Notes: generated from the letters alone by a model not told the origin. A DNA stretch of 64,000 nucleotides from Nocardioides sp. Arc9.136 (GCF_030506255.1 NZ_CP113431.1:682001-746000); one strand, 5' to 3'. Shown: positions 7,908-18,981, counted from the first letter of the stretch. Made by a program: numbers and translations.

Positions 7908-8599
7908 GGGAGCTGGTCGAGTCGCCGGTGTTCCTCCTGGCGCTCACGCTGGTGACCTACCAGCTCGGGCGCCGGGTCCGCGACCTCACCGGCGCGCACG
8001 CGCTGGCGCAGCCGGTGCTGGTCGCGGTCGTGCTGACCGGCGGCACCATCGTCGCCCTCGACGTGGACGCGGCGACGTACGCCGAGGGGGTGCAGGTGAT
8101 CTCGTTCTGGCTCGGCGCCGCGACGGTCGCCCTGGCGGTGCCGCTGCACCGGCAGGTCTCCCGGCTGCGGGGCTTCGTCGTGCCGATGCTGGTCGCGATC
8201 CCCGTCGGGGCCGTGGTGTCGGTCGTCTCGGTGGTGCTTCTCGCCCGCTGGACGGGTGCCGACGAGGTGCTCGCCCGCACGCTCAGCCCCAAGGCGGCGA
8301 CCACGCCGGTGTCGATCGCGCTCTCCGAGACGGTCGGTGGCGTCCCGTCGCTGACCGCCGCGCTGACCATCGCCGTGGGCATCCTCGGCGCGGTGGCCGG
8401 GCCGGCGGTGCTGACGCTGGCCCGGGTGACCGACCGGCGCGCGCGTGGCCTGGCCCTGGGCGCCGTCTCGCACGGCATCGGCGCCTCGCGGGCGCTCGCC
8501 GAGGACGAGACCGAGGGCGCGTTCGCCGGGCTCGCCATGGGGCTCTCCGCCCTCGCCACGAGCCTCCTGCTGCCGCTGCTGCTCCCGCTCCTGCTCTAG
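7904..8599 (+). CDS. lrgB: LrgB/CidB family membrane protein
   Basis: 231 residues, mostly hydrophobic. Family-defining segments are LSPKAATTPVSIALSE and VSHGIGASRAL near the C terminus, as in LrgB/YohK. It is the partner of the upstream LrgA-type protein and starts at a GTG overlapping its stop. The C terminus is unusually Leu-rich (LLLPLLLPLLL). Confidence 0.88.
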   Translation: MRELVESPVFLLALTLVTYQLGRRVRDLTGAHALAQPVLVAVVLTGGTIVALDVDAATYAEGVQVISFWLGAATVALAVPLHRQVSRLRGFVVPMLVAIPVGAVVSVVSVVLLARWTGADEVLARTLSPKAATTPVSIALSETVGGVPSLTAALTIAVGILGAVAGPAVLTLARVTDRRARGLALGAVSHGIGASRALAEDETEGAFAGLAMGLSALATSLLLPLLLPLLL

Positions 8600-8644
8600 C
8601 CCGGGCTCCAGCCTCCGCGGGCGTCGCTGTGGGAGGTTGTCGCC

Positions 8645-10078
8645 GTGCCCCCGGGACCCCGCATCCACGCCTTCCGCGACGACGCCCTCGCCGACCACGA
8701 CGCCGTCGGACTGGTCGAGGCGCTGCACCGCGGGGCCGCGAGCGCCCGCGAGGTGGTCGACGCGGCGATCGCCCGGGTGGAGGCCGTCGACCCGGCGCTC
8801 GGCGCCGTCGCCCACCGGGCGCACGACCGGGCGCGGGCCGAGGCGCGCAACCCCCGGGGCGGCTACTTCGCCGGTGTGCCGACCTTCCTCAAGGACAACG
8901 TCGACGTCGCCCGGATGCCCACCCAGCACGGGAGCGACGCCTTCGTGGCGCGCCCACCGCGGCGCGACGGCGACCTTGCCCGGATGTACCTCGCCACCGG
9001 CCTGCTGCCGCTGGGCAAGACGCGGCTCTCGGAGTTCGGCTTCTCCCCGGCCGCCGAGCACGCCCGGCTGGGGCCGGTGCGCAACCCCTGGTCGACCGAC
9101 CACACGGCCGGCGCGTCCTCGGCCGGGTCCGCGGCCCTGGTCGCCGCCGGTGCCGTGCCGATCGCCCACGCCAACGACGGCGGCGGCTCGATCCGCATCC
9201 CGGCCGCGGTCTGCGGGCTGGTCGGCCTCAAGCCGACCCGGGGCCGCCTCGCCCAGGACGCGATGCACCGCACGATGCCGGTCCGGATCGTCGCCGACGG
9301 GGTGGTCACCCGCAGCGTCCGCGACACCGCGGCGTTCCTGCGCGAGGCGGAGCGGGTCTACCGGGCGCTCCACCTGCCGCCGATCGGCGACGTCACCCGG
9401 CCCGGGCGACGCCGGCTCCGGGTCGGCGTCGTCACCGCGGCCGCCGGCCGGACGGCGAGCCCGGAGGTCGCGACCCTCACGCGCCGTACCGCGGACCTGC
9501 TGGCGGGCCTCGGCCACCACGTCGAGGAGACGGCCTCGCCGGCCCCGCCGACCTTCGCCGAGGACTTCCTGCTGCACTGGGGCCTGCTCGCCACCGCGAT
9601 CGTCCGCACCGGCCGGGCCACCCACGGCCGCTCCTGGGACCTCAGCCGCTGCGACCCGCTGACCCGGGGCCTGGACCGGCTCGCCACCCGCAACCTCCAC
9701 CGCCTGCCCGCCGCGGTCAGGCGGCTGCGCCGGGCGCCGGCGCTGGGCGCGGCGTTCCACGAGCGGTACGACGTCGTGCTGAGCCCGACCCTGGCGACCA
9801 CCACGCCCTTGGTCGGCCACCTCGACGCCTCGGTGGGCTACGAGGAGGTGATGGAGCGGGTGCTGCAGTGGGTGGCCTTCACGCCCTGGCAGAACGTCAC
9901 CGGCGAGCCGGCCGTCTCCCTGCCCCTCGCGACGACCGCCGAGGGGCTCCCGCAGGGGATGATGCTCGGCGCCGGAGCGGGGCGCGAGCAGCTGCTGCTG
10001 GAGCTCGCCCTGGAGCTCGAGGAGGCCTCGCCGCCCGCTCGGATCACCGGCTCCGCGGGCCTCGGAAGGACCTCCTGA
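8645..10078 (+). CDS. Amidase signature family hydrolase
   Basis: A 477-residue amidase of the Ser-cisSer-Lys class. The catalytic Lys lies in FLKDNVDVA, the cis-Ser in GASSAGSAALVAAG, and the nucleophile Ser in DGGGSIRIPA, followed by VGLKPTRGR. These enzymes hydrolyse amides or aryl-amides, or act within GatA; the lack of gatB/gatC neighbours and the length argue against GatA. The natural substrate is unknown. GTG start at 8645. The gene is monocistronic, followed by the tRNA-Thr promoter. Confidence 0.9.
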   Translation: MPPGPRIHAFRDDALADHDAVGLVEALHRGAASAREVVDAAIARVEAVDPALGAVAHRAHDRARAEARNPRGGYFAGVPTFLKDNVDVARMPTQHGSDAFVARPPRRDGDLARMYLATGLLPLGKTRLSEFGFSPAAEHARLGPVRNPWSTDHTAGASSAGSAALVAAGAVPIAHANDGGGSIRIPAAVCGLVGLKPTRGRLAQDAMHRTMPVRIVADGVVTRSVRDTAAFLREAERVYRALHLPPIGDVTRPGRRRLRVGVVTAAAGRTASPEVATLTRRTADLLAGLGHHVEETASPAPPTFAEDFLLHWGLLATAIVRTGRATHGRSWDLSRCDPLTRGLDRLATRNLHRLPAAVRRLRRAPALGAAFHERYDVVLSPTLATTTPLVGHLDASVGYEEVMERVLQWVAFTPWQNVTGEPAVSLPLATTAEGLPQGMMLGAGAGREQLLLELALELEEASPPARITGSAGLGRTS

Positions 10079-10097
10079 CCGCGGTCGTGGGCCCGAT

Positions 10098-10126
10098 TTT
10101 GTGGTCCCGGATGACGTCTGTATGGT
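10098..10126 (+). promoter_or_regulatory. Promoter of tRNA-Thr
   Basis: TTTGTG (or TTGTGG one base later) and TATGGT are spaced 16-17 bp and end 11 bp before the tRNA gene, a good vegetative (HrdB/SigA-type) promoter. It may also drive the downstream tRNA-Met and rpmG. Confidence 0.55.
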
Positions 10127-10137
10127 TCTCCGTCGTT

Positions 10138-10210
10138 GCCCCTTTAGCTCAGTCGGCAGAGCGTCTCCATGGTAAGGAGAAGGTCTACGGTTCGATTCCG
10201 TAAAGGGGCT
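10138..10210 (+). tRNA. tRNA-Thr (anticodon GGT)
   Basis: A 73-nt cloverleaf: acceptor GCCCCTT/AAGGGGC, D-arm GCTC...GAGC, anticodon stem TCTCC/GGAGA with loop ATGGTAA (anticodon GGT), T-arm ACGG-TTCGATT-CCGT, and discriminator T. No CCA is encoded. It begins the tRNA-Thr, tRNA-Met, rpmG block that is conserved in actinobacteria. Confidence 0.96.
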
Positions 10211-10265
10211 CTGGGAAGCGGGATTGCATCGGCCGGTAACCTGGCCGGTGCAGCCCTGTCCCGGT

Positions 10266-10339
10266 GGCGGGGTAGCTCAGGTGGTTAGAGCACACGGCTC
10301 ATAATCGTGGTGTCGCGGGTTCGAGTCCCGCCCCCGCTA
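10266..10339 (+). tRNA. tRNA-Met, elongator (anticodon CAT)
   Basis: A 74-nt cloverleaf: acceptor GGCGGGG/CCCCGCT (one G-T closing pair), anticodon stem CACGG/TCGTG with loop CTCATAA, T-arm GCGGG-TTCGAGT-CCCGC, discriminator A. The anticodon stem lacks the three G-C pairs of initiator tRNA and position 1 is paired, so this is the elongator form. A tRNA-Ile with lysidine-modified CAT cannot be fully excluded, but the position before rpmG favours Met. Confidence 0.93.
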
Positions 10340-10418
10340 CTTCGAACCACCGCTGATCCCCACTCAGCACCCGGATCACGTTGCAGCACCGCAGCACCCC
10401 GACCCAGAAGGACTTCCC

Positions 10419-10589
10419 GTGGCCTCCAAGAGCTCCGACGTTCGCCCCAAGATCACGCTCGCCTGTGTCGAGTGCAAGGAGCGGAACTACATCACGAAGA
10501 AGAACCGCCGCAACGACCCCGACCGGCTCGAGCTGGCGAAGTTCTGCCCCCGCTGCCGTTGCCACCGGGCTCACCGCGAGACCCGCTGA
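10419..10589 (+). CDS. rpmG: 50S ribosomal protein L33
   Basis: 56 residues from a GTG start: begins [16 protein letters not shown], ends [11 protein letters not shown]. Cys pairs CVEC and CPRC form the zinc ribbon, so this is the zinc-containing (C+) paralogue; many actinobacteria also carry a cysteine-free copy expressed under zinc limitation. L33 is a small component of the large subunit near the E site. It lies directly after tRNA-Met and ends in a strong terminator. Confidence 0.96.
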   Translation: MASKSSDVRPKITLACVECKERNYITKKNRRNDPDRLELAKFCPRCRCHRAHRETR

Positions 10590-10607
10590 CGCAACCCCCG
10601 CTCTCCT

Positions 10608-10650
10608 CGAACGACCCGCCCGGCACGCCGGGCGGGTCGTTCGGCATTTT
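10608..10650 (+). terminator. Rho-independent terminator after rpmG
   Basis: A perfect 16-bp stem (10608-10623 with 10628-10643) closes a 4-base loop and is followed by GCATTTT. It separates rpmG from the exported protein gene at 10724. Confidence 0.9.
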
Positions 10651-10723
10651 CCGACGGCTCCGCCGACCCCTCCGACGACGACTCCGCGCGCGGGAGTAAC
10701 CGAGCCGGGTGGAGGGCCGTTGT

Positions 10724-11869
10724 GTGGGCATGGTCACACGCCGCCTCGCCGCCCTCCTCCTCGCCTCGGCGGTCGCCTCGAGCACAGCGGTCGCCCTCGC
10801 CGTCCCCCTCGCCGGCCCCGCCGGTGCCGGGCAGTCGGCGGGCGCGGGCGACACCCGGGGCCGCTCCTTCGTCCTGCGCACCGTGGAGGGCGACGACGGC
10901 CCCCGGCCCGCCGACGCGGCCGCCTGCCGCGAGCGGGCCGGCGCCCGCGGGGCCCTCGTCCCGCTCGAGCTCGGCTCGAGGCTCTTCAGCGTGACCACGT
11001 CCGAGGCCGACGGTCGCGTGGTCGACGAGACGCGCCGACGCCTCGGCAGCGGCTACCTCTGCGTGCTCGCGCCCGACCCGCGGGCCGCCGTGGACGAGCA
11101 GGGTGCGGGCGGCGCGGCGTACGCCCGGCTCCACCTGCCCACCGTCGGGCGCGTCGAGGCCGAGGGGTGGTGCGCCTTCGTGCCCGCCCTGGCCCAGGTG
11201 GGAGCCGTCCACGTGGCCTGCCGGCTGGACCTGTTGCCCGACCGCCGGACCGGCGTCGTCCGTGGGGCCCTCGCCACCAACACCCTCCTGGCGCCGGTCG
11301 GCGACCTGCAGCCCTCCGGGTCGCTGTGGACGGCGTACGTCGAGACGCGTGCCGGCACCGAGCCGCGGCCGGCTCCCGCGGCGCCCCTCGTCCCCGGCAC
11401 CCTGGCCGGGTCCGGCCCCGGCCCGCGCGCGACGTACGTCGTGGCTCGTGGCCGGCGGATCGCCGACCCGCCGCCGTCGCGCTGCGCGGGCACGCCGCAC
11501 GAGAGCTCGCTGCACCGCGTGGCGACCCGCGGCCGGACCGGCTCCGTGCCGACCGGCTCCGGACGGCGCGTCGGCCTGCTCGTCAGCTGCACCGGCAATT
11601 TCGAGGCCAACGGCCTGCTGACGGCGGTGCTGCGCGTCACCGGCCCGTCAGGTGACCGGGTCGAGCTGCAGGCCGAGGGGCGCTGCGTGGACCGTGGGCG
11701 GCCGACCGCGGCGCTGCAGCGCACCTGTGAGCTGCGGGTGCTGCCGGCGCCGCAGGCGGGCGTGCAGGGTGGCCTGGTGACGACCCTGGGCCCCGCGCTC
11801 GCCCCCGTCGGCGAGGTCGGCCCGGGCGACCGCCCGCTCGTGGCGGTGTCCCTCGTCCCGCTCGGCTGA
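10724..11869 (+). CDS. Exported protein of unknown function
   Basis: About 381 residues with an Arg-rich start, a hydrophobic signal sequence (RRLAALLLASAVASSTAVALAV) and an Ala/Gly-rich mature N terminus. GTG 10724 has GGAGGG seven bases upstream; ATG 10730 is the alternative start. The mature part contains several Cys pairs and repeated short motifs around GDLQPSGSLWTAYVE and SCTGNFEANGLL, suggestive of beta-rich repeats with disulfides. I recognise no catalytic motif. It lies alone between the rpmG terminator and the hadA-like gene, 29 bp upstream of the latter. Confidence 0.75.
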   Translation: MGMVTRRLAALLLASAVASSTAVALAVPLAGPAGAGQSAGAGDTRGRSFVLRTVEGDDGPRPADAAACRERAGARGALVPLELGSRLFSVTTSEADGRVVDETRRRLGSGYLCVLAPDPRAAVDEQGAGGAAYARLHLPTVGRVEAEGWCAFVPALAQVGAVHVACRLDLLPDRRTGVVRGALATNTLLAPVGDLQPSGSLWTAYVETRAGTEPRPAPAAPLVPGTLAGSGPGPRATYVVARGRRIADPPPSRCAGTPHESSLHRVATRGRTGSVPTGSGRRVGLLVSCTGNFEANGLLTAVLRVTGPSGDRVELQAEGRCVDRGRPTAALQRTCELRVLPAPQAGVQGGLVTTLGPALAPVGEVGPGDRPLVAVSLVPLG

Positions 11870-11898
11870 GCGCCGAGGGCGCCGGTAGGGTCGAGGGC

Positions 11899-12297
11899 AT
11901 GCCGGTCGACCCCTCCCTCGTGGGCAGGACCTTCCCGCCCACGCGGCCCTACACCGTCTCCGAGGAGAAGGTGCGCGAGCTCGCCGCGACCACCGGCGCC
12001 GTCTGGGACGGCGGTCCGGTGCCCCCGACGTTCCCGATCGTGCTGGCCTTCGAGGCGATGAACGCCTTCCTCGACTCCGAGGGCATCGAGCTGTCGCGGA
12101 TCGTCCACGGCGACCAGAAGTTCCGCTACGAGCGGCCGGTCCGCGTCGGCGACGTGCTGACCGCCGCGCTCACCGTCGCCAGCGTCCGCTCGATCGGCGG
12201 CAACGAGATCATCGGCACCACCAGCGAGGTCGTCGACGCCGACGGGGCGCTGGTCTGCGCGACCAGCGCGACCCTCGTCCACCGGGGCGTCGCATGA
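11899..12297 (+). CDS. hadA: MaoC-like (R)-specific dehydratase, regulatory subunit (HadA-like)
   Basis: 132-residue single hot-dog protein with the FAS1-type N-terminal dehydratase domain: YTVSEEKVRELAATTGA..., VPPTFPIVLAFEAMNAFL, and IVHGDQKFRYERPVRVGDVL. In Mycobacterium the orthologous gene at the same place (rpmG-hadA-hadB) encodes the non-catalytic partner of the (3R)-hydroxyacyl-ACP dehydratase of FAS-II. A Nocardioides-like host makes no mycolic acids, so the substrate here must be another hydroxyacyl thioester. ATGA overlap with hadB couples their translation. Confidence 0.8.
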   Translation: MPVDPSLVGRTFPPTRPYTVSEEKVRELAATTGAVWDGGPVPPTFPIVLAFEAMNAFLDSEGIELSRIVHGDQKFRYERPVRVGDVLTAALTVASVRSIGGNEIIGTTSEVVDADGALVCATSATLVHRGVA

Positions 12298-12684
12298 CCC
12301 TCGAGGCGGGCACCGAGCTCGCGACCCAGCGGTACGTCGTCCGCCGCGCCGACCTGGTGCGCTACGCCGGCGCCTCGGGTGACCTCAACCCGATCCACTG
12401 GTCCGACCGGGTCGCGACCGCGGTGGGACTGCCCGGCGTGATCGCGCACGGGATGTACACCCTCGCCCTCGCCGCGCGGGCCGTCGCGACCTGGACCGAC
12501 GACGCCGAGGTCGTCGAGCTGGGCGCGAAGTTCACCAACCCCGTCGTCGTCCCCGACGACGACACCGGCGTCGAGATCGAGGTCGCCGGCACGGTCTCCT
12601 CGGTCGAGGACGGCCGCGTCGCCATCGCCCTGGTCGTCACCTCCGGCGGCCAGAAGGTGCTGGGCATGCCGAAGGCCGTCGTCC

Positions 12685-12692
<8 letters not shown>
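12294..12692 (+). CDS. hadB: MaoC-like (R)-specific dehydratase, catalytic subunit (HadB-like)
   Basis: 132 residues with the hydratase-2 catalytic motif GDLNPIHWSDRVATAVGLPG (Asp and His five residues apart) followed by IAHGMYTLALAAR. Forms a heterodimer with the HadA-like subunit to dehydrate or hydrate (R)-3-hydroxyacyl thioesters. Its end overlaps the murB start by 8 bp, so hadA, hadB and murB are probably one transcript. Confidence 0.82.
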
Positions 12693-13701
<1,009 letters not shown>

Positions 13702-13728
13702 CCGCGCTCCGGCGGTCGAATCGGCAGG

Positions 13729-13825
13729 GAAGCGTCAACATCCCAAGTAAACGTGGGATCTCCACGCTCCGCGGGTGTTGCAAAGGCCGCGAAGCGTCAA
13801 CATCCCAGGTTCACTTGGGATGTTG
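13729..13825. repeat. Pair of direct repeats, each with a palindrome, between convergent genes
   Basis: A 17-base sequence GAAGCGTCAACATCCCA occurs at 13729-13745 and again at 13791-13807. Each copy enters a palindrome: ATCCCA/TGGGAT (13740-13759) and the stronger CAACATCCCA/TGGGATGTTG (13798-13825, 10-bp perfect stem, 8-base loop). The second hairpin contains the stop codon region of the convergent add gene. It could be a bidirectional terminator, but the duplicated unit also resembles a small dispersed palindromic (REP-like) element. Confidence 0.6.
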
Positions 13826-14856
13826 CGCCAGCCACTCCTCGACCCCCGCCAGCCCGGCGGCGACGACGTCCGAGGGTGCGCGGGAGGCACGGAACGACAT
13901 CCGGGCGAGCTCGGCGAGAGTGGTGTCCGGGAGGTCGTGGGCGGCGCGCATGGTGGCGTACTGCCCGGCGAGGCGGGAGCCGAACAGCAGCGGGTCGTCG
14001 GCGCCCAGCGCGACGGTCGCGCCGGCGGCGAGCAGCGTGGGCAGCGGCACGGAGGTGAGGTCGGAGTAGACGCCGAGGGCGACGTTGGAGACCGGGCAGA
14101 CCTCGAGCGCGACGCCGGCCTCGACGATCCGCTCCAGGAGCGCCGGGTCCTCGGCCGAGCGCACGCCGTGGCCCAGCCGGTCCGCGTGCAGGGCGTCCAG
14201 GCAGACCCGCACGTGCTCGGGCCCGCGCAGCTCGCCGCCGTGGGGGACGAGCGCCAGGCCCGCCTGCTCGGCGATCCCGAACGCGCGCTCGAAGTCGGCG
14301 GTGGTGCCGCGCCGCTCGTCGTTGGAGAGGCCGAAGCCGACCACGCCACGGCCGGCGTACTGCGCCGCCAGCCGGGCCAGGGTGCGCGCGTCGAGCGGGT
14401 GCCGGGTGCGGTTGGCCGCGACGACCAGGGCGATGCCCAGGCCGGTGCTGCGCGAGGCGTCCGCCACGGCGTCGAGCACGAGGTCGGTGAACGCCGTGAT
14501 CCCGCCGAACCGCGCGGCGTACCCGCTGGGGTCGACCTGGATCTCCAGCCAGCGGCCGCCGTCGCCGACGTCGTCCTCGGCCGCCTCCCGTACCAGCCGG
14601 CGCACGTCGTCCTCGGTGCGGAGCACCGACCGGGCGACGTCGTAGAGCCGCTGGAACCGGAACCAGCCCTTCTCGTCGGCCGCGCTCAGCTGCGGCGGCC
14701 AGTCCGCGACCAGCTGGTCGGGCAGCCGGATCCCGTCGCGCTCGGCGAGCTCGAGCAACGTCGAGTGCCGCATCGAGCCGGTGAAGTGCAGGTGCAGGTG
14801 CGCCTTGGGCAGCCCGCGGAGGTCGCGCGGACCCGCGGGCTGCTCGGCGGGAGGGA

Positions 14857-14860
<4 letters not shown>
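13811..14860 (-). CDS. add: Adenosine deaminase family protein
   Basis: About 349 residues, hydrolytic deamination of adenosine or a related purine nucleoside by a zinc TIM barrel. Zinc ligands: HLHLH at residues 21-25 (His23 and His25 fit HxH), HGGE in [11 protein letters not shown], and [11 protein letters not shown] (DD pair); RLGHGVR and CPVSNVALG are also family-like. The usual HxHLDG reads HLHFTG, so the Asp after the HxH is replaced and the precise substrate is uncertain. I place the start at the TTG at 14860, which overlaps the aspC stop in a TTGA; no ATG or GTG lies before the HxH motif in this frame near the gene boundary. Confidence 0.8.
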
Positions 14861-16089
<1,229 letters not shown>

Positions 16090-16142
16090 GGGCCCATCGT
16101 AGGGGCGCGGTGCCCACCCGCTCCCGGGGGTTTCGAGGGGCG

Positions 16143-16174
16143 TTTGGACTCGGCCTCGGTGTTCCCCGTAGACT
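16143..16174 (+). promoter_or_regulatory. Candidate promoter of tRNA-Trp/secE
   Basis: TTTGGAC and TAGACT are spaced 19-20 bp, rather long, in the spacer 54 bp before tRNA-Trp. The -10 is good and the -35 moderate. It points into tRNA-Trp, secE and nusG and away from the divergent aspC. Confidence 0.4.
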
Positions 16175-16227
16175 CCATGACTGGTGGCTTCCGCTCCATG
16201 CCTTGGCATGCCCGGAAGCTCCACCGG

Positions 16228-16300
16228 AGGGCACTAGCTCAACTGGCAGAGCATCGGTCTCCAAAACCGAAGGTTGGGGGTTCAAGTCCCTCGTGCCCTG
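16228..16300 (+). tRNA. tRNA-Trp (anticodon CCA)
   Basis: A 73-nt cloverleaf: acceptor AGGGCAC/GTGCCCT, D-arm GCTC...GAGC, anticodon stem TCGGT/ACCGA with loop CTCCAAA (anticodon CCA), T-arm GGGGG-TTCAAGT-CCCTC, discriminator G. Placement just before secE is conserved across actinobacteria. Confidence 0.97.
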
Positions 16301-16341
16301 CAGATCAGCAGCACCACAAGAGATCGGAAGAGGTGACCGGC

Positions 16342-16593
16342 GTGTCGGACGGCAACGCGGTCCGTGGGACCCGAGAGGGCAAGGCTGACAAGCCGCGCAC
16401 GGGGCCGGCGACCTTCTACCGCCAGGTCGTCGCCGAGCTGCGCAAGGTCGTCTACCCGACCCAGGAGCAGCTGGTCACGTACTTCTTCGTGGTCCTGGTC
16501 TTCGTCCTCGTGCTGATGGCGATCGTCTCGCTCCTGGACCTCGGCTTCGGCCAGCTGGCGTTCGAGGTCTTCGCGGGGAACAGCGACCAGTGA
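16342..16593 (+). CDS. secE: Preprotein translocase subunit SecE
   Basis: 83 residues from the GTG at 16342, chosen because GGAAGAGG sits eight bases upstream. A charged N-terminal tail leads to the conserved SecE motif [20 protein letters not shown] and a single membrane helix ([21 protein letters not shown]). Stabilises SecY in the general secretion channel. Next to nusG, as in nearly all bacteria. Confidence 0.95.
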   Translation: MSDGNAVRGTREGKADKPRTGPATFYRQVVAELRKVVYPTQEQLVTYFFVVLVFVLVLMAIVSLLDLGFGQLAFEVFAGNSDQ

Positions 16594-16657
16594 CCCCGGC
16601 CCGGCGCTGCCGGACCAGATCACGACCCACCTGACGAACCAACTGATGGAGCACCAC

Positions 16658-17578
16658 GTGTCGGAGCAGTACGACGAGACCGAGGCGACCCCGACGGCGG
16701 ACGAGCCGTCGCTGGAGGACGTCTTCGGCCAGCCCGACGAGGGCTCCGAGATCGAGCTCGACCCGGCGCTGGACACCGAGGTCACCGACGAGGACACCGA
16801 CGAGGCGATGGGTGTCGACCTCGACCTGCCCTCCGCCGACGAGGTCGACGCGGACCACGCCCTCGAGGCCGCCGACGACGACGCCCCGGCCGACGCGTCC
16901 GACGAGGAGGCCGCCGACGAGGAGGTCTCCGACGACGCCGAGGACGAGGACCCGCTCGAGGCGTTCCGCCGCGAGCTGTGGGCCAAGCCCGGTGACTGGT
17001 TCGTCGTGCACACCTACTCCGGCATGGAGAACCGGGTGAAGTCGAACCTGGAGAACCGCATCATCTCCCTCAACATGGAGGACTACATCCACGAGATCGT
17101 GGTCCCCACCGAGGAGGTCGCGGAGATCAAGAACGGCCAGCGCAAGATGGTCAAGCGGACCGTCCTGCCCGGTTACGTCCTCGTCCGCATGGACCTGACC
17201 GACGAGTCGTGGGCCGCCGTGCGCCACACGCCGTCGGTGACCGGCTTCGTCGGCCACAGCCACCAGCCGGTGCCGCTGAGCATGAGCGAGGTCGAGAACA
17301 TGCTGGCCCCCGCCGTCGTCGCCCGCGCCGAGGCCGAGGCGGCCGCCGCCGGCACCGCGGCCCCCGCGACCGGCAGCGCCACCACCGCGAAGAAGCCCGT
17401 CGAGGTCGCCGACTTCGACGTCGCCGACTCGGTCATGGTGGTCGACGGCCCGTTCGCCACCCTGCACGCGACGATCACCGAGATCAACGCCGAGTCCCAG
17501 CGGGTCAAGGCGCTCGTGGAGATCTTCGGCCGCGAGACCCCGGTCGAGCTGTCGTTCTCCCAGATCCAGCGCGTCTGA
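16658..17578 (+). CDS. nusG: Transcription termination/antitermination factor NusG with long acidic N-terminal extension
   Basis: 306 residues from the GTG at 16658, which has GGAG six bases before it; that GGAG lies inside an alternative ATG start at 16646. The NGN domain begins near residue 112 ([19 protein letters not shown], then [12 protein letters not shown]) and the KOW domain spans about 255-306 ([17 protein letters not shown]...VELSFSQIQ). Residues 1-106 are an Asp/Glu-rich, low-complexity tail absent from the 181-residue E. coli protein; an Ala/Thr-rich linker joins NGN and KOW. NusG binds the RNA polymerase clamp and links to NusE/Rho. Confidence 0.96.
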   Translation: MSEQYDETEATPTADEPSLEDVFGQPDEGSEIELDPALDTEVTDEDTDEAMGVDLDLPSADEVDADHALEAADDDAPADASDEEAADEEVSDDAEDEDPLEAFRRELWAKPGDWFVVHTYSGMENRVKSNLENRIISLNMEDYIHEIVVPTEEVAEIKNGQRKMVKRTVLPGYVLVRMDLTDESWAAVRHTPSVTGFVGHSHQPVPLSMSEVENMLAPAVVARAEAEAAAAGTAAPATGSATTAKKPVEVADFDVADSVMVVDGPFATLHATITEINAESQRVKALVEIFGRETPVELSFSQIQRV

Positions 17579-17604
17579 GGACCGGCCCGGTCACGGGCCA
17601 CGGA

Positions 17605-17654
17605 TTTCACACACCACGCCGCGCCGCGCAGAATGGTGCGGTTGCTCGAGCAAC
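17605..17654 (+). promoter_or_regulatory. Candidate rplK promoter with palindrome at the start point
   Basis: TTTCAC (17605-17610) and CAGAAT (17629-17634) are 18 bp apart, and a perfect 14-base palindrome GTTGCTCGAGCAAC lies at 17641-17654, where transcription would begin. A further hairpin, GAGGGCG/CGCCCTC, follows at 17666-17684. Either could be an operator or an mRNA structure for ribosomal-protein autoregulation. Confidence 0.4.
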
Positions 17655-17715
17655 AGCAGGTGGCAGAGGGCGACGTACGCCCTCGTCATGACCACGGAAG
17701 AGAAAGAGACAGAGC

Positions 17716-18144
17716 ATGCCTCCGAAGAAGAAGATCGCTGCGCTGGTCAAGGTGCAGCTGCAGGCCGGTGCCGCGACGCCGGCCCCGCCGGTCGGTACCG
17801 CCCTCGGTCCGCACGGCGTCAACATCATGGAGTTCTGCAAGGCGTACAACGCCCAGACGGAGTCCATGCGCGGCAACGTCGTCCCGGTCGAGATCACGAT
17901 CTACGAGGACCGGTCCTTCACCTTCATCACGAAGACCCCGCCGGCCGCGGAGCTGATCAAGAAGGCCGCCGGCCTGCAGAAGGGCTCGGGCGTCCCGCAC
18001 AAGGAGAAGGTCGGCAAGCTGACCAAGGACCAGGTGCGCGAGATCGCCACGACCAAGCTGCCCGACCTGAACGCGAACGACATCGACGCGGCCATGAAGA
18101 TCGTCGAGGGCACCGCCCGGTCCATGGGCGTCACGACCGACTGA
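17716..18144 (+). CDS. rplK: 50S ribosomal protein L11
   Basis: 142 residues, full length. Starts [18 protein letters not shown], with the conserved proline-rich N-domain hinge [21 protein letters not shown] and C-terminal RNA-binding domain [18 protein letters not shown]...ARSMGV. L11 binds the GTPase centre of 23S rRNA with L10/L12 and is required for RelA-type stringent response. ATG preceded by GAAGAGAAAGAGA. rplA follows after 97 bp. Confidence 0.97.
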   Translation: MPPKKKIAALVKVQLQAGAATPAPPVGTALGPHGVNIMEFCKAYNAQTESMRGNVVPVEITIYEDRSFTFITKTPPAAELIKKAAGLQKGSGVPHKEKVGKLTKDQVREIATTKLPDLNANDIDAAMKIVEGTARSMGVTTD

Positions 18145-18241
18145 TCCAGTCGCTCCCCGCCTGGTGACAGGCACCCCGTACACCCCCGTGGCAGGGCCGC
18201 GCTGGCCCACCTGACCACACTGGAAGAGAAGAGACCCAGAC

Positions 18242-18964
18242 ATGCAGCGCAGCAAGACCTACCGCGCGGCGGCCGAGCAGTTCGACAAGGACGAGCTCCA
18301 CGCCCCGCTCCAGGCCATCAAGGTGGCCAAGTCGACCTCGAAGAAGAAGTTCGACGAGACCGTCGACGTCGTGATGCGCCTTGGCGTCGACCCCCGCAAG
18401 GCCGACCAGATGGTCCGCGGCACCGTCAACCTGCCCCACGGCACCGGCAAGACCGCCCGCGTCCTGGTGTTCGCGAACGGTGACAAGGCCGAGGCCGCCC
18501 GCGAGGCCGGCGCTGACGTCGTCGGTGGCGACGAGCTGATCGAGAAGGTCTCCGGCGGCTGGCTCGACTTCGACGCCGTCGTCGCGACCCCCGACATGAT
18601 GGGCAAGGTCGGTCGCCTCGGCCGCGTGCTCGGCCCCCGCGGCCTCATGCCGAACCCGAAGACCGGCACCGTGACGCCGGACGTGGCCAAGGCCGTGACC
18701 GACATCAAGGGCGGCAAGATCGAGTTCCGCGTCGACCGCCACGCCAACCTGCACTTCATCATCGGCAAGGCGTCGTTCTCCGAGGCCCAGCTCGCGGAGA
18801 ACTACGCCGCGGCGCTGGAGGAGATCCTCCGTCTCAAGCCGGCCAGCTCCAAGGGCCGCTACCTGCGGAAGGTCACCGTCTCCACGACGATGGGCCCCGG
18901 CATCCAGGTCGACCCGAACCGCATCAAGAACGTCGCGCAGGAGGACGAGGCCGCCACGGCCTGA
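18242..18964 (+). CDS. rplA: 50S ribosomal protein L1
   Basis: 240 residues, complete. The L1 signature is present: [20 protein letters not shown] followed by [21 protein letters not shown]1 forms the mobile stalk at the E site and, in other bacteria, represses its own rplK-rplA mRNA. The start has GGAAGAGAAGAG upstream. The gene ends 17 bp before a strong hairpin. Confidence 0.97.
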   Translation: MQRSKTYRAAAEQFDKDELHAPLQAIKVAKSTSKKKFDETVDVVMRLGVDPRKADQMVRGTVNLPHGTGKTARVLVFANGDKAEAAREAGADVVGGDELIEKVSGGWLDFDAVVATPDMMGKVGRLGRVLGPRGLMPNPKTGTVTPDVAKAVTDIKGGKIEFRVDRHANLHFIIGKASFSEAQLAENYAAALEEILRLKPASSKGRYLRKVTVSTTMGPGIQVDPNRIKNVAQEDEAATA

Positions 18965-18981
18965 GTCCCACCAGCAGCACT

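Noticed and set aside
7904-8599. Autolysis toxin-antitoxin role for LrgA/LrgB
   Set aside because: Family membership alone does not show it; metabolite export is equally likely.
10266-10339. Initiator tRNA
   Set aside because: The first acceptor pair is not a C-A mismatch and the anticodon stem lacks three G-C pairs.
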